From contig QGVH01000003.1 of assembly GCA_003242735.1 (NCBI GenBank), forward strand, positions 164,714 to 228,713: 64,000 bases of DNA. The letters are read 5' to 3'. Positions 52,229 to 62,157 of this stretch are shown here, in pieces (the first letter of the stretch is position 1; every line of letters begins with the position of its first letter). This stretch comes from a bacterium. GTDB taxonomy: Bacteria; Gemmatimonadota; Gemmatimonadetes; Longimicrobiales; RSA9. Below the pieces are notes generated by a model. It was not told the origin of the DNA. It did not search any database and saw only the letters and a program-made list of their open reading frames with translations. Made by a program: the position numbers and the translations under genes.

Positions 52229-53419
52229 TCAGCTCGCGTCCGCGGGCTCCAGCCGGACGACGGACGTGGCGCCCCCGCCGCGGTCGTCGAGGGCGAGGTA
52301 GATGAAGCCGTCGGGGCCCTGCCGGACGTCCCGGATCCTGCCGAACCCTTCGAGTAACACCTCCACGTTGGTCACGCGCCGCCCCTCGACGGTCAGGCGG
52401 GCGAGCTGCTGACCGGCCAGTCCGCCGACGAAGAAGCTCCCCCGCCACTGCGGGAACGCGTTGCCCGTGTAGATGAGCAGCCCCGACGTCGCGATGGACG
52501 GGACCCAGTAGTGCACGGGCTGCTCCATCCCCTCGCGGTGGGTGGAGACGTGGATCGTGTCCCCGTTGTAGTTGATGCCGTAGCCGATCACGGGCCAGCC
52601 GTAGTTGCGGCCGGGCCGGATGAGGTTGAGCTCGTCGCCGCCGCGCGGGCCGTGCTCGTTGGCCCACAGCTCGCCGGTCTCGGGATGGATTGCGAGACCC
52701 TGCGGGTTGCGGTGGCCGTAGCTCCAGATCTCGGGCAGCGCGCCCTCGCGGTTCACGAACGGGTTGTCCGCGGGAACGCGGCCGTCCTCGTGCAGGCGGA
52801 TGATGGTGCCCTGGTGGTTCGAGAGCTGCTGCGCCGGGTGCTGCTCGGCCGTCGCGCGGACGGGCGGCGCGCCGCGGTCGCCGACGCTGAAGAAGATGTA
52901 GCCGCGGCCGTCGAACACGAGGCGGGACCCGAAGTGGAGGCCGGTGTTGCTCCACGCCTTCGCCACGAAGATGTCGTGCACGTCCACCAGGCGGTCGCCC
53001 TCGAGCCGGCCGCGGGCGACGGCGGTGGTGCCCTGGCTGCCGTCTTCGTTCGGTTTCGAGTAAGTGAGGTAGATCAGCCGGTTGTTGGCGAAGTCGGGGT
53101 GCGGCACGACGTCCAGCAACCCGCCCTGGCCCTGGGCGCGCACCGCCGGCACGCCCTCGACCGGGTCCGGCAGGAGCTCGCCGTTGCGGACGATGCGCAG
53201 CCGGCCCGGCCGCTCGGTGATGAGCATGTCGCCGTTGGGCAGGAACGCGATGGACCACGGGTTCACGAGCCCTTCGGCGACGGTGACGACGCGGAAGTCG
53301 TGGTGCTGCGACCTGTGGACCGCCGGCGCGGCGCCGGTGGACTGCCCGTGCGCATCGCCGCCCGGCAACGTGGCCGCGACGAGGAGAGCGGCCACACGGA
53401 TGGAGAGGGTGCGAAGCAT
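52229..53419 (-). CDS. PQQ-dependent aldose sugar dehydrogenase family protein
   Basis: A 396-residue exported six-bladed propeller enzyme of the soluble glucose/sorbosone dehydrogenase (YliI/Asd) family. Signal peptide to about 26. Diagnostic pieces: 'GLVNPWSIAFLPNGDMLITERPGRLR', 'GQGGLLDVVPHPDFANNRLIYLTYS', 'GLHFGSRLVFDG', 'NEHGPRGGDELN'. The catalytic histidine region is kept in the HPDF and HFGSR segments. It oxidises aldoses with PQQ and feeds electrons to the periplasmic chain. AGGGGG lies 6 bases before ATG 53419. Single gene by spacing. Confidence 0.9.
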   Translation of the reverse strand: MLRTLSIRVAALLVAATLPGGDAHGQSTGAAPAVHRSQHHDFRVVTVAEGLVNPWSIAFLPNGDMLITERPGRLRIVRNGELLPDPVEGVPAVRAQGQGGLLDVVPHPDFANNRLIYLTYSKPNEDGSQGTTAVARGRLEGDRLVDVHDIFVAKAWSNTGLHFGSRLVFDGRGYIFFSVGDRGAPPVRATAEQHPAQQLSNHQGTIIRLHEDGRVPADNPFVNREGALPEIWSYGHRNPQGLAIHPETGELWANEHGPRGGDELNLIRPGRNYGWPVIGYGINYNGDTIHVSTHREGMEQPVHYWVPSIATSGLLIYTGNAFPQWRGSFFVGGLAGQQLARLTVEGRRVTNVEVLLEGFGRIRDVRQGPDGFIYLALDDRGGGATSVVRLEPADAS

Positions 53420-53687
53420 GTCGTCCCCCTGCGGTGTCTGACACGTGTTCGGTGAACGCGTGAAAGCTAGGGGGAGCGGGCGGCGGGCACAACGCGGCGG
53501 GTGGTGCGGGCCGGCCTGCGCGTCGCTCAGGGCATGCCGCGGGCGCCGGCCAGCGGACGGGCCTGGGAGCGCGGCCCGGCCGCCGCAGCGCTGCAGATCG
53601 CCAGATGCGTTGCAGACTGCGGGACGCGTGGGGGACGCGTCTCGTCGGACAGGCGAGAGGGCAGGGGCGCGTCGCGCGCCGCGGCGG

Positions 53688-53897
53688 TCAACGGGGCACC
53701 GGGAACCGCACCAGCGCCATGCCGCCGCCGCCGCAGTCACGACAGCCGGGGAGCGGCTTGCCTCTGCGCTCGGTGCACCAGCAGAGCCGGAACGCGTCGC
53801 GGCCCGCAACGACGGACGCCCGGGCCGAGGGCTTGCGGTTCCGGCGGAGCTCGGTCGGTCGGACCGGCGGGGTCGGGGGCATCGTCATCGCTCGCAT
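53688..53897 (-). CDS. Possible small cysteine-rich protein
   Basis: A 69-codon frame with four cysteines in a CxC-x10-CxxC arrangement ('LCWCTERRGKPLPGCRDCGGGG'), which could bind zinc. A GGAG lies 13 bases before the ATG. No relatives are recognised, and high GC makes chance frames common, so this is tentative. Confidence 0.3.
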   Translation of the reverse strand: MRAMTMPPTPPVRPTELRRNRKPSARASVVAGRDAFRLCWCTERRGKPLPGCRDCGGGGMALVRFPVPR

Positions 53898-54019
53898 GGT
53901 TCGTTCTCGTCTCCGGAGAAGATCCACCGCGGCGACTTCTTCGGCAAGGGCCGGGCCGGAACGGCGGCGGGGAGGGGCGGCGAAGGTTGCCCGCGCCTCA
54001 GGCGAAGGGGAGCCGCGCC

Positions 54020-55249
54020 TCAGCCGGCGTACGCGATCCTGTAGATGACCCCGTTCGTGTCGTCGGACACCAGCAGCGCCCCGTCCCTCGCCACGGCGAT
54101 GCCGGCGGGGCGCGCGAAGTAGGAGCGACCGTCGCCGAGGAGGAAGCCGCTGACGAAGTCCTCGATGGCGACGGGGCTGCCGTCGCGGAAGCGGATGCGG
54201 ACGACCTTGTAGCCCGAGGCCGGAACGCGGTTCCACGAGCCGCGCATGGCGACGAACGCATCGCCGCGGTACTCGGCGGGGAACATCGCGCCGTCGTAGA
54301 ACGCGAGCCCGATCGGCGCGCTGTGCGCGGTGTAGGTGAGCACCGCAGGCTGTGTGCGTGCGCAGTACGCCTCCCTGGTCATCCCCTCGGGCATGATGGC
54401 GAAGAGCTCGTCCACCTGCTGGCGCCCGTAGCAGAACGGCCAGCCGTAGTCGCCGCCCGCAACGATGCGGTTCAGCTCTTCGGGCGGCGTGTCATTGCCG
54501 CGCCAGTCCGTGCCGTGGTCCATGCCCCACAGCTCGCGGGTCTGCGGGTGGAAGGCGAAACCGATGGTGTTGCGCAGCCCCCGGGCGTAGAGGGTGCGAG
54601 CGGTGCCATCGAGCCTCGTCCTGATCAACGCTGCGTGCTCGGGGTTCGTCTCGACGCACGCGTTGCACGTGCTGCCGATGGAGATGTAGAGCATGCCGTC
54701 GGGGCCGATCGCGAGCGTGCGGTTGGGGTGCTGGCCGCCGTCCGGCAGGTCTGCGATGAGCGTGCGCGGCGTGCCGAGTCGGCCGTCGCCGCGCACGTCC
54801 GCAACGTAAACGGCTGTCGGCGCGGCGAGATACGCGCGGCCCTGGTGCAACGCGATGCCGTGTACGCCCTCGATGCCGGAGACGACGACGCTCTGCTCGT
54901 CCGCGCGGCCGTCGCCATCGCGGTCGCGGAGCAGCACGACATCGCCCGTGCGCGGCCGCGTGATGTACACACCCCCGTCCGGCGCAACGGCCATCATCCG
55001 CGGGTTGCCCATGCCCGTGGCGAACACATCCACGCGGAAACCGGCGGGCGTTTGCAGCCGGCCGAGCATCGTCATGTCGAACTCGCGGCGATGCGGCGTG
55101 AATGTGTAGCCGACGACGCGCTCGGCTTCGGGCGGTGGCGGCGCCGGCTGCGCGCCGGGCTCGCCGGGTTCGGGGGTGGGCCCGCACGCGAGCAGCAGGA
55201 GCATCGTGGCGCCGGTGGTGGATCGGAGCGTGGAGCGGTCCAAGACCAT
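54020..55249 (-). CDS. Sorbosone/PQQ dehydrogenase-like propeller lipoprotein
   Basis: A 409-residue lipoprotein (lipobox LLAC, cysteine about 22, followed by a proline-rich linker). The propeller is of the L-sorbosone dehydrogenase/PQQ-GDH type: 'GNPRMMAVAPDGGVYITRPRTGDVVLLRDRDGDG', 'GVHGIALHQGRAYLA', 'QHPNRTLAIGPDGMLYISIGSTCNACVE', 'FHPQTRELWGMDHGTDW'. Several cysteines (SCN-type loop) suggest a disulfide near the active face. It is a second, distinct member beside the gene at 52.2-53.4 kb, on the same strand but 600 bases away. Confidence 0.87.
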   Translation of the reverse strand: MVLDRSTLRSTTGATMLLLLACGPTPEPGEPGAQPAPPPPEAERVVGYTFTPHRREFDMTMLGRLQTPAGFRVDVFATGMGNPRMMAVAPDGGVYITRPRTGDVVLLRDRDGDGRADEQSVVVSGIEGVHGIALHQGRAYLAAPTAVYVADVRGDGRLGTPRTLIADLPDGGQHPNRTLAIGPDGMLYISIGSTCNACVETNPEHAALIRTRLDGTARTLYARGLRNTIGFAFHPQTRELWGMDHGTDWRGNDTPPEELNRIVAGGDYGWPFCYGRQQVDELFAIMPEGMTREAYCARTQPAVLTYTAHSAPIGLAFYDGAMFPAEYRGDAFVAMRGSWNRVPASGYKVVRIRFRDGSPVAIEDFVSGFLLGDGRSYFARPAGIAVARDGALLVSDDTNGVIYRIAYAG

Positions 55250-55489
55250 CGCCTGTCCTCACCGCGGCGGTTGCCTGCGCTTTCGGAGGCACCGCGGCGG
55301 GTGCAGGCGGTGTGCCGGCGTGCGGATGGACTCCACCACGCGGCAGGCGGCTGGAGAGCGTGGCGATGGGGCGTTGGTCGGCGTGGTGGAGGGTGTGCGC
55401 GGGCGGGTCGCCGCGTGCTCACGAAGGGTGCGGCGATCGGTGTGCGAAAGCGGCACGGCCACGGCGCGGGCACGTCGCACCCTGCCCGC

Positions 55490-56086
55490 TCACTCCTTGC
55501 GCTCCGGCCGCGTCAACGGTTTGATGCGGCGGCCGGCGGCAGAGTCCTCGATGAGCGTCTGGAGCCGCTTGCGCCTCGTCTCCTCGCGTTTGGCGCTGAT
55601 GACCCACCACGTCGCGGCCTTTCGGTACGACGGCGGCTGCGCCTCGAAGAACGCCCAGGCCTCCTTCCGCTTGCGGAACTCCGTCTCCATCCACGGCTCG
55701 AACGCGACCGCGCCCTGCTCGAACGAGTAGCGACCCTGGAGGTCCTCGCGGCGGTTCTGGAACGCGGCGAGGCCGGCCGGCCGCATGCGGCCGGCCGCGA
55801 TCAGTTCCTGCGCGGTGCGGATGTTGACCGCGCTCCAGATGCTGTTCGGCTTGCGCGGCGTGAAGCGGATGCGGTAACTGTGTTCGTCGATCGAGCGGCG
55901 CACGCCGTCGATCCAGCCGAAGCAGAGCGCCTCGGCCACGGCCTCGGGCCAGGTGATGCTCGGCTTGCCGGTCCCCTTCTTGTAGAAGCCGACCCACAGC
56001 TCCTTTGCCTCCGCGTGGTTGCGCTCGAGCCAGCGCCGGAACTCGGCGGCCGTGGCGAAGAACGTCGCGTCGCCTGTGGGAGCCAT
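55490..56086 (-). CDS. YdeI/OmpD-associated family protein
   Basis: A 198-residue cytoplasmic protein of the YdeI family: 'FRRWLERNHAEAKELWVGFYKKGTGKPSITWPEAVAEALCFGWIDGVRRSIDEHSYRIRFTPRKPNSIWS' is spread over about 15-85 and is the diagnostic first half; the C half has 'RREDLQGRYSFEQGAVAFEPWMETEFRKRKEAWAFFEAQPPSYRKAATWWV' in pieces. Relatives have been linked to resistance to antimicrobial peptides, but the activity is unknown. ATG 56086 gives the usual length. Confidence 0.9.
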   Translation of the reverse strand: MAPTGDATFFATAAEFRRWLERNHAEAKELWVGFYKKGTGKPSITWPEAVAEALCFGWIDGVRRSIDEHSYRIRFTPRKPNSIWSAVNIRTAQELIAAGRMRPAGLAAFQNRREDLQGRYSFEQGAVAFEPWMETEFRKRKEAWAFFEAQPPSYRKAATWWVISAKREETRRKRLQTLIEDSAAGRRIKPLTRPERKE

Positions 56087-56216
56087 CGTCACTCGTGGTC
56101 CTCCATGGATCTGGCGCAGCAGCCGCCGAAGGATGGGCGCCGCGCGATCCTGCACCTGGATGTCGAACGCCTGCGCGGCTCCGCCCGGTCGACCGCTACG
56201 CGCCCGCGGCTGATCG

Positions 56217-57377
56217 TCATGGCCTGACCACCGGCGCGATGACGAGCCGCTCCACGTCCACCTCGTCGCGCTCGGCGAAGCCGATGCGGTCGCCGGGGAG
56301 GAACACGAGCGGGGACGGCGTCTCGGGCGGCAACGAGCCGGTGTAGTCGCCGGTCGCGTCGAACACGTCGATCGGGCCGGGCGAGCCGTCGAGCCCGCCC
56401 GAGCGCCGGACCCACAGCGAGCCGTCCGGCGCGAGCGCGACGGCGCGCACGATCTGGAGCTCCGGCGCGTAGCCGTGCTTCTCGATCCTGTCGGCGGCCG
56501 CGATGTTTCAAGGCGCGAGGGGGGGCCGGTGGGGAGCTCACCCACCACGGCGCGGGCGTCGGCCGCGGTGATCGGACGCGGCTCGATCGGGCGCCGGATG
56601 CTGCGCACCAGCCTGCCGCCCTCATAGAACTCCGCGACGTAGGCGGCGCCGGTCGCGACCGCGATGCGGCTCCCCCGGCGCGTCCAGCGGACCTGGGGTG
56701 CGAACAGCGTGGGCAGCGTCAAGTTCATCCCGCAGCTCGGAGAGTGTGCGGTCTTCGAGAGCGGAAGCACGCGGGTAAAGAGGACCGCCGTGTCCGCGCC
56801 TGCGATGTGCAGCAGTCTGACCGGCCGCTCGTCGGAGCCGCCGTAGCGCGCCCGGTCGAGTGCGGCGAGCCCGTCGGCCAGCGCGTGCACGATCGGCTGA
56901 CCCCGCAGGGATCGGCGGGAACGGGAACGCGACCTGCGGTAGCACGGCGCCGTCCGGGCCGAAACGGACGAGGGCGCCCTTGATCAGGTCATGCACGTGT
57001 ACGACGCCGTCCGCGCCGAGGGAGAGCGTGTGTGCGTCCCGAAACTCGCCGGGGCCGCCGCCCTCGCCGCCCGCCATCCAGCGCATGCGGCCTGTGGAAT
57101 CGAATGAAACCACGCGCGCGTTCGTTGCGTCTAGGATGCAGAGGTTGCCGTCGTCGTCGGCCTCGACGAGGCCCTGGCGGACGCGGTAGAACGACTCGGG
57201 GCCGTCCGGCGCGCCGCCGAGCACGCGCTCGCGCTCGAAGCGCCACGTGAGCACGCGGTCCCGCGCCGGGCCGACGACGATCTCGACGCCGGCGGAATCC
57301 GCGCGGACGGTCGCGCCGGGTGCGCGCCCGCCGCCGCACGCGGCGTGGAGGGCGAGGCGGCAGGGGAGAGGCCTCAT
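56217..57377 (-). pseudogene. Six-bladed beta-propeller protein broken by two frameshifts
   Basis: Three consecutive frames together give one propeller protein: from 57377, a lipoprotein-like start and blades ('DDDGNLCILDATNARVVSFDSTGRMRW'); after a shift near 56900, 'LLHIAGADTAVLFTRVLPLSKTA' and 'GGRLVRSIRRPIEPRPIT'; after a second shift near 56510, at a run of seven G, 'VRAVALAPDGSLWVRRSGGLDGSPGPIDVFDATGDYTG' up to 56217. Either a real pseudogene or sequence errors in homopolymers. Confidence 0.7.
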
Positions 57378-57581
57378 GGTGTCCTCCGCGAGGAGGTGGG
57401 TGGGGGTCGGGCGGTGGGCTGCCCGCGCCGTGGCGTCGGCGCTATGTTCGGGGCTCCGCCGCGCACGCGCAAGGCGGTCGGACCCGGGGCGGACCCGGCA
57501 ACCCGTTGTGGACCGAACCGGCCGCCGGCTACGTTGGCTGGAGATGCGTCAGGAGCGGGAGATCGAACACGGAGCGTCCCC

Positions 57582-58109
57582 ATGCGTACCCGGTTCCTCA
57601 ACCTGGCACTCCTCGCGGCCCTGCTCGTCGGGAGCGCGCTGGCCTATCCGCGGTTGCCGGACCGGATCCCCGGGCACTTCGGCCTGGATGGCACGCCCAC
57701 TCGCTGGGTGGAGACATCACCGGCCTCGTGGTTCTTGCTGCCGCTGATCGCGCTCGGGCTGAACCTGCTGCTCTACGCCATGGCGGCGCTTGCCACGCGC
57801 GACGCGCGGTTCGTGAACCTGCCGGGCAAGGAGCGCCTGCTCGCGCTGCCCATCGAGCGCCAACGCGAGGTGCTTCGCAGGGTGCGCGAGGGGATGGACG
57901 CGCTCATGGCGCCGACGACGCTCGCCTTCTGCCTGATCCAGCTCGCGATCTACCGCTCCGCCATCGGGATGGGCGGCCGGGTCGAGATCATCGCCGCCCT
58001 GCTCCTCGTGCTGCTCGGCTCGACCATCGGCACCATCAGCTTGCTGGTGCGGACCCAGGCCGAGCTGGACCGCCAGGTCCGGCTGGAGCACGAAGCGGCG
58101 ATGTCCTGA
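57582..58109 (+). CDS. DUF1648 membrane protein
   Basis: A 175-residue inner-membrane protein with about four helices. The opening 'YPRLPDRIPGHFGLDGTPTRW' after the first helix is the DUF1648 signature, found in SdpI-like immunity and signalling proteins. The function here is unknown. ATG 57582 (GGAGC upstream) starts directly before the first helix; the longer frame from 57345 adds unrelated sequence. Confidence 0.85.
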   Translation: MRTRFLNLALLAALLVGSALAYPRLPDRIPGHFGLDGTPTRWVETSPASWFLLPLIALGLNLLLYAMAALATRDARFVNLPGKERLLALPIERQREVLRRVREGMDALMAPTTLAFCLIQLAIYRSAIGMGGRVEIIAALLLVLLGSTIGTISLLVRTQAELDRQVRLEHEAAMS

Positions 58110-58166
58110 GCCGGGGCCTCACGACCGTACCCTCGCCCCGCCCGCTCCCTGGCCCTCTCCTCGGGT

Positions 58167-58676
58167 CTACGCGCGGACCGGCGCGTGCTCGCGGTAGTAC
58201 GCGATGAGGTCCGTGCTCACCGGTTCCGCGCCGAGCTGACGAAGCATGGTGATCACCTGGCCCCGGTGGTAGGTCGAGTGGTTGACCACGTGCCGGAGCA
58301 TCTGGGCCATGGTGTTGGTGAACGGCTCGCCCTTGACGTTCCGGTACGACACCGCGCGGCGCAGGTCGTCCTCGCCCAGAGAATCGATGAACTCCTTTTG
58401 CTCGCGCTCGAACTCCGCCCAGCGCGCGCGGATCGCGTCGAGCGTGGACAGGTCCCAGGAGTCAGGGAGACCCGTGGGCGAGGTGCCTTTCCACCGGGAC
58501 AGCCAGAGCCATTCGGCGCCGAGGATGTGCACGAGCGTCGCGCGGATGGAGGGGAAGCTGCTGCCGAGATCCTTGTCGAGCGCTTCGGGGCCGAGCTTCG
58601 CCGCGGCGTCGAGGATACGGCGGTTGGCCCAGCGGTTGTAGGCGAAGAGCTCGCGCAGTTCGTCGATCATTGTCAT
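58167..58676 (-). CDS. DinB-family four-helix protein
   Basis: A 169-residue DinB/YfiT-like protein. The three metal-binding histidines are in the expected places: 'LVHILGAEWLWLSRW' in helix 2 and 'HVVNHSTYHRGQVITMLRQLG' in helix 4. Opening 'LFAYNRWANRRIL' is typical. Family members bind a divalent metal and some are thiol transferases. The substrate is unknown. ATG 58676 is chosen (GGATCGAGA just upstream); 58670 is possible. Convergent with the DUF1648 gene. Confidence 0.9.
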   Translation of the reverse strand: MTMIDELRELFAYNRWANRRILDAAAKLGPEALDKDLGSSFPSIRATLVHILGAEWLWLSRWKGTSPTGLPDSWDLSTLDAIRARWAEFEREQKEFIDSLGEDDLRRAVSYRNVKGEPFTNTMAQMLRHVVNHSTYHRGQVITMLRQLGAEPVSTDLIAYYREHAPVRA

Positions 58677-58708
58677 TCTCGATCCATCGTGTCGTTGTCG
58701 TTGGGCGT

Positions 58709-59634
58709 TCACCGGTTCTCCGATCCGGCCGCCGGGGCGAACTCGAGGAGCGCGACGCGGACCACGCCGAGCGAGTCGGTCGTGATGCCGAGCGCGCGGT
58801 CGAGGTCCACGAAGCCGTCGTCGAGCCAGATGCGCGCGGGCCAGGTCACGCGCGCGAAGAGCTTCCCATCAGCGGAGTAGACGTCTGCCTCGCTCGGCTG
58901 GCCCTGGGCGACGCTCCGCCGCACCCACAGGCGGCCGGCGCGGTCGAAGAACAAACCGGCGAGAGGCGGCTCTCGTTCCGGGACGCGGAAGCGGGCGCCG
59001 TCGGGGGCGGCGCCGATGCTCTGGAGTTGTGCAGCGATCCGCTTCTCGGCCCACTGCGCTTCCTCGGGGCTCAGAGGTGGAACCGGAAGAGAGTGGCTGC
59101 CTCGGCGGCGGGGTCGTAGCGGTGCCCGACGTCGATCAGGTGGCCGTCCGCGCTGAACGTGAGGGGCGCAGCGTAGTTCACGTCGCTGTGCGCCATTCGG
59201 AGCTGTCGGACGTCGGTCGCGCCGCCCGCGTCGATGCGGCACGCGGTGTAGCGGGCGTTGCCGACGTCGCGCATCCAGAGCAGGCCGGCGCGGTCGAACG
59301 CCAGACAGCAGGGCTGGCGCATCTCGCCGGGGCCGCTGCCTGCGCGGCCGAAGGAGAACGAGTGCGTGCCATCGGGCGCGAAGATGCGGACCTCGTTGGC
59401 CTGGCCGTCTGCGACGTAGATGCGGCCGCCAGCGTCCAGAGCGAGGCCGGACACCCGGCCGAACAGGTAGGCCGGCTCCCCTTCGGCCTCGCCGATTTGG
59501 AGCGTGACGGTGGCGCTGAGCGTTTCGATGTCGGCGTCGAGGGCTGCGCTGTCGGCGTCCCGCGGCCCAGCGCCGTACGCTGCGAGGACGGAGACGAGGA
59601 AGACGGTGGCGTAGGTCCGCGTGGTGGTTTCCAT
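58709..59634 (-). pseudogene. Second six-bladed propeller protein, one frameshift
   Basis: The first frame (59634-59071) has an exported start and blades ('GRVSGLALDAGGRIYVADGQANEVRIFAPDGTHSFSFG', 'LAFDRAGLLWMRDVGNARYTA') and stops after 'LFRFHL'. The protein continues one base out of frame from about 59095 as 'LSPEEAQWAEKRIAAQLQ' and 'PPLAGLFFDRAGRLWVRRSV' to 58709. A one-base change near 59075-59095 explains it. It is a paralogue in type of the broken propeller at 56.2-57.4 kb. Confidence 0.7.
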
Positions 59635-59733
59635 GATCGGATCTCCGGTCTGACGTACAGGTGAGGCGTGGGCCCGTGGACCACGCCGACTGCAGCCACA
59701 CTGGAGTATCGCGACGCGTGCGCGCCGCGGCCC

Positions 59734-62157
59734 CTACCGCACGGTGATGCTGACCGAGTCGGCGCGGCCGCTGGGCCACTCCGCCCGGACCACGTGCGTG
59801 CCCGGCTCGAGCCGCCAGCGAGATCCCTCGATCGGCCGGCCGTCCACGAACCAGCGCACGGGCTCGTCCGGCGTCGCTCCGGCCGCGGCGAGCGGAATGG
59901 TCGCGTAGCGCGGGTCCACGCCCACCGGCCGCTCGTACACGTCGCCGTCCTGTGGTGAGAGGATCCGGTAGGCGACGTCGTTGCCTCCGTCCTCGGGCCC
60001 GGTGTCCGTGATCCCGGCGGCCGCGAGCGCCGCGTCGGCGCCGTACTGCGCCGCCCACTCCGCGTACTCGGGCGGCAGCACGGTCCGACCGCCGCGCTGC
60101 CAGTCGTCCTCGCGCGTGGGTTCCGTGCCGGGCAGGAACCACTCGGTCATGGATGGACACTCGGGCGTGGCGCGCAGGCCGGAGAGGATGCAGACCTGCA
60201 CCGGCACGGCGCCGACCATGTCCGGCGTCGGCAGGTTGCCGGGCGGATAGCGCCGTGCGGTGAGCAGCGCGGCGCGGTGGAGCAGCGGCCCCGCGCCGGT
60301 GACGCCGCTCACGCCCTGCATCGGCCGGCCGCTGAAGTTGCCCACCCACACCGCGACGGTGAAGTTCGCCGTCGTCGCGACCGCCCAGTTGTCCGTGAAG
60401 TGCCGGCTGGTGCCGGTCTTGGTCGCGGCGGGGAAGGGCAGGTCCAGCGCGGACCCGACGCCGAAGCCCGGGATCCGCGCGACCGGGTCGCTCAGGATGT
60501 CCAGCACCAGCGCGGCCGCGCCGGCGGACATGAAGCGACGGCCGCCATCCGCTGCGGCTGCATTCGCTTCCGCCTCGTCCAGGGACCACGTCACCGGCCG
60601 CCACACGCCGCCGTTGGCGATCCCGCGATACGCGTTCGCCAGCTCCAGCAGCGTGACCTCGCCGTTGCCCAGCGCGAGGCCGAGGCCGTAGTGGTCGGCG
60701 CTGCGCGTGAGGGATGCGAAGCCGGCGTCGTGGAGCGTGGCGAGCAGCGCGCCTACACCCACACGTTCAGCCAGATCGACGGCGACGACGTTGTACGAGC
60801 TCGCCAGCGCCTCGCGCAGGCGCACCGGGCCGCGGTACTTCCGGTCGTAGTTCCGGGGCGTGTACGGCCCCGTCGGCGTCACGAACGTGCGCGGCACGTC
60901 GGGCAGCACGGTGGCGGGCGAGTAGCCGCGGTCGAAGGCGAGGCCGTAGAGGAAGGGCTTGAGGGCGGAGCCGGGCTGCCGCGGCGAGACCACCATGTCC
61001 ACCTGGCCGGCGCTGTCCGCCCAGAAGTCCGGCGAGCCGACCCACGCGAGCACGCCGCCGGTCGCGTTCTCCAGCACCACGACGGCGGCGTGGCGCACCG
61101 CGCGGTCCCGCAGGTGATGCACGGTGTGGCGCACCTCCGCCTCGAGCGCGGTCTGGAGGTCCAGGTCGAGCGTCGTGCGCCGCACGCCGTGGGGCGCTCC
61201 GTCCTCACGCGAAAGGATGTACGTGGTGAAGTGCGGCGCGAGGAAGCGCGAATCTGCGCCGGCGCCGAGCACGGGCTCTTCCGCTGCCCGCGCCGCGTCC
61301 TCGGGCCGCGCGTGGCCCAGCGCGACCATGCGCTCGAGCACGAGCGCGCGGCGTTCGCGCGCGCGTTCGGGTGAGACGAGCGGGTTGTCCCGCGATGGTG
61401 CGCGCGCGAGCCCGGCGAGCAGCGCGGCCTGCCCGAGACTCAGGTCCGCCGCGCTCGCGCCGAAGTAGAGCCGCGCCGCCGCTTCCACGCCCACGGCCGC
61501 CTGGCCCAGCGGCACGCGGTTCAGGTACGCCTCCAGGATCGCGGACTTGTCGAGGTGCGCCTCGATCCGCAGCGCCCAGAGCGCCTGCCGCACCTTGCCG
61601 AGCCAATTGCGCGGCATGGGCCGCAGCATGCGCGCGAGCTGCATGGTGATGGTCGAGCCGCCCGCGACGATGCGCCGCGCGGCCAGGTTGTCCCGCAGGG
61701 CGCGCGCGGCCGCGCGCGGGTCCACGCCGCGATGGTCGAAGAACCGGCGGTCCTCCGCCGCGAGGAACGCCTGGATCAGCTCGGGATCCATCTCGGCGAG
61801 CGGAAGCCACCCGCCGCGGCTGCCGTCCGGCGCGCGGGTGGTGCGCAGCACGCGGCCGTAGCGGTCCTCGAGCACGAGGCCGGGCACGGGCCCGGGCCGC
61901 GCGACGTCCTGCGGCAACGGCCAGGCGATCCACGCGGCCGTTGCGGTGAGCGGCGCGAGCGTGAGCGCGCCGAAGGCGAGGGCGAGGGCGAGGGCGCGAC
62001 GCCGGCTGCGCAGGCGGCCGCATGCACCCGCCGCGCGCTCGAGAACGGAAGCGACCGGGCGATGTGCGCTGCGCAAGCGGCCGCCCACGCGATCGGCGCC
62101 GGAGCGGACCCGAGCGGCGGCGCAGTGCAAGACCGAGCCGACCGCCCTCCCCCGCAT
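59734..62157 (-). CDS. pbpC: Penicillin-binding protein 1C
   Basis: An 807-residue bifunctional peptidoglycan enzyme. One N-terminal helix (about 55-80), then the glycosyltransferase domain with 'AFLAAEDRRFFDHRGVDP' and 'GGSTITMQLARML' (about 130-190), then the transpeptidase with PGSALKPF (SxxK), SSYN and KTGTSRHFTDNW (KTG). The end is the PBP1C-specific C-terminal domain ('YRILSPQDGDVYERP', 'WFVDGRPIEGSRWRLEPGTHVVRAEW'). It overlaps the alpha-2-macroglobulin gene as ATGA, as in the pbpC-yfhM pair of E. coli: the macroglobulin traps attacking proteases and PBP1C repairs the wall. Confidence 0.95.
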   Translation of the reverse strand: MRGRAVGSVLHCAAARVRSGADRVGGRLRSAHRPVASVLERAAGACGRLRSRRRALALALAFGALTLAPLTATAAWIAWPLPQDVARPGPVPGLVLEDRYGRVLRTTRAPDGSRGGWLPLAEMDPELIQAFLAAEDRRFFDHRGVDPRAAARALRDNLAARRIVAGGSTITMQLARMLRPMPRNWLGKVRQALWALRIEAHLDKSAILEAYLNRVPLGQAAVGVEAAARLYFGASAADLSLGQAALLAGLARAPSRDNPLVSPERARERRALVLERMVALGHARPEDAARAAEEPVLGAGADSRFLAPHFTTYILSREDGAPHGVRRTTLDLDLQTALEAEVRHTVHHLRDRAVRHAAVVVLENATGGVLAWVGSPDFWADSAGQVDMVVSPRQPGSALKPFLYGLAFDRGYSPATVLPDVPRTFVTPTGPYTPRNYDRKYRGPVRLREALASSYNVVAVDLAERVGVGALLATLHDAGFASLTRSADHYGLGLALGNGEVTLLELANAYRGIANGGVWRPVTWSLDEAEANAAAADGGRRFMSAGAAALVLDILSDPVARIPGFGVGSALDLPFPAATKTGTSRHFTDNWAVATTANFTVAVWVGNFSGRPMQGVSGVTGAGPLLHRAALLTARRYPPGNLPTPDMVGAVPVQVCILSGLRATPECPSMTEWFLPGTEPTREDDWQRGGRTVLPPEYAEWAAQYGADAALAAAGITDTGPEDGGNDVAYRILSPQDGDVYERPVGVDPRYATIPLAAAGATPDEPVRWFVDGRPIEGSRWRLEPGTHVVRAEWPSGRADSVSITVR

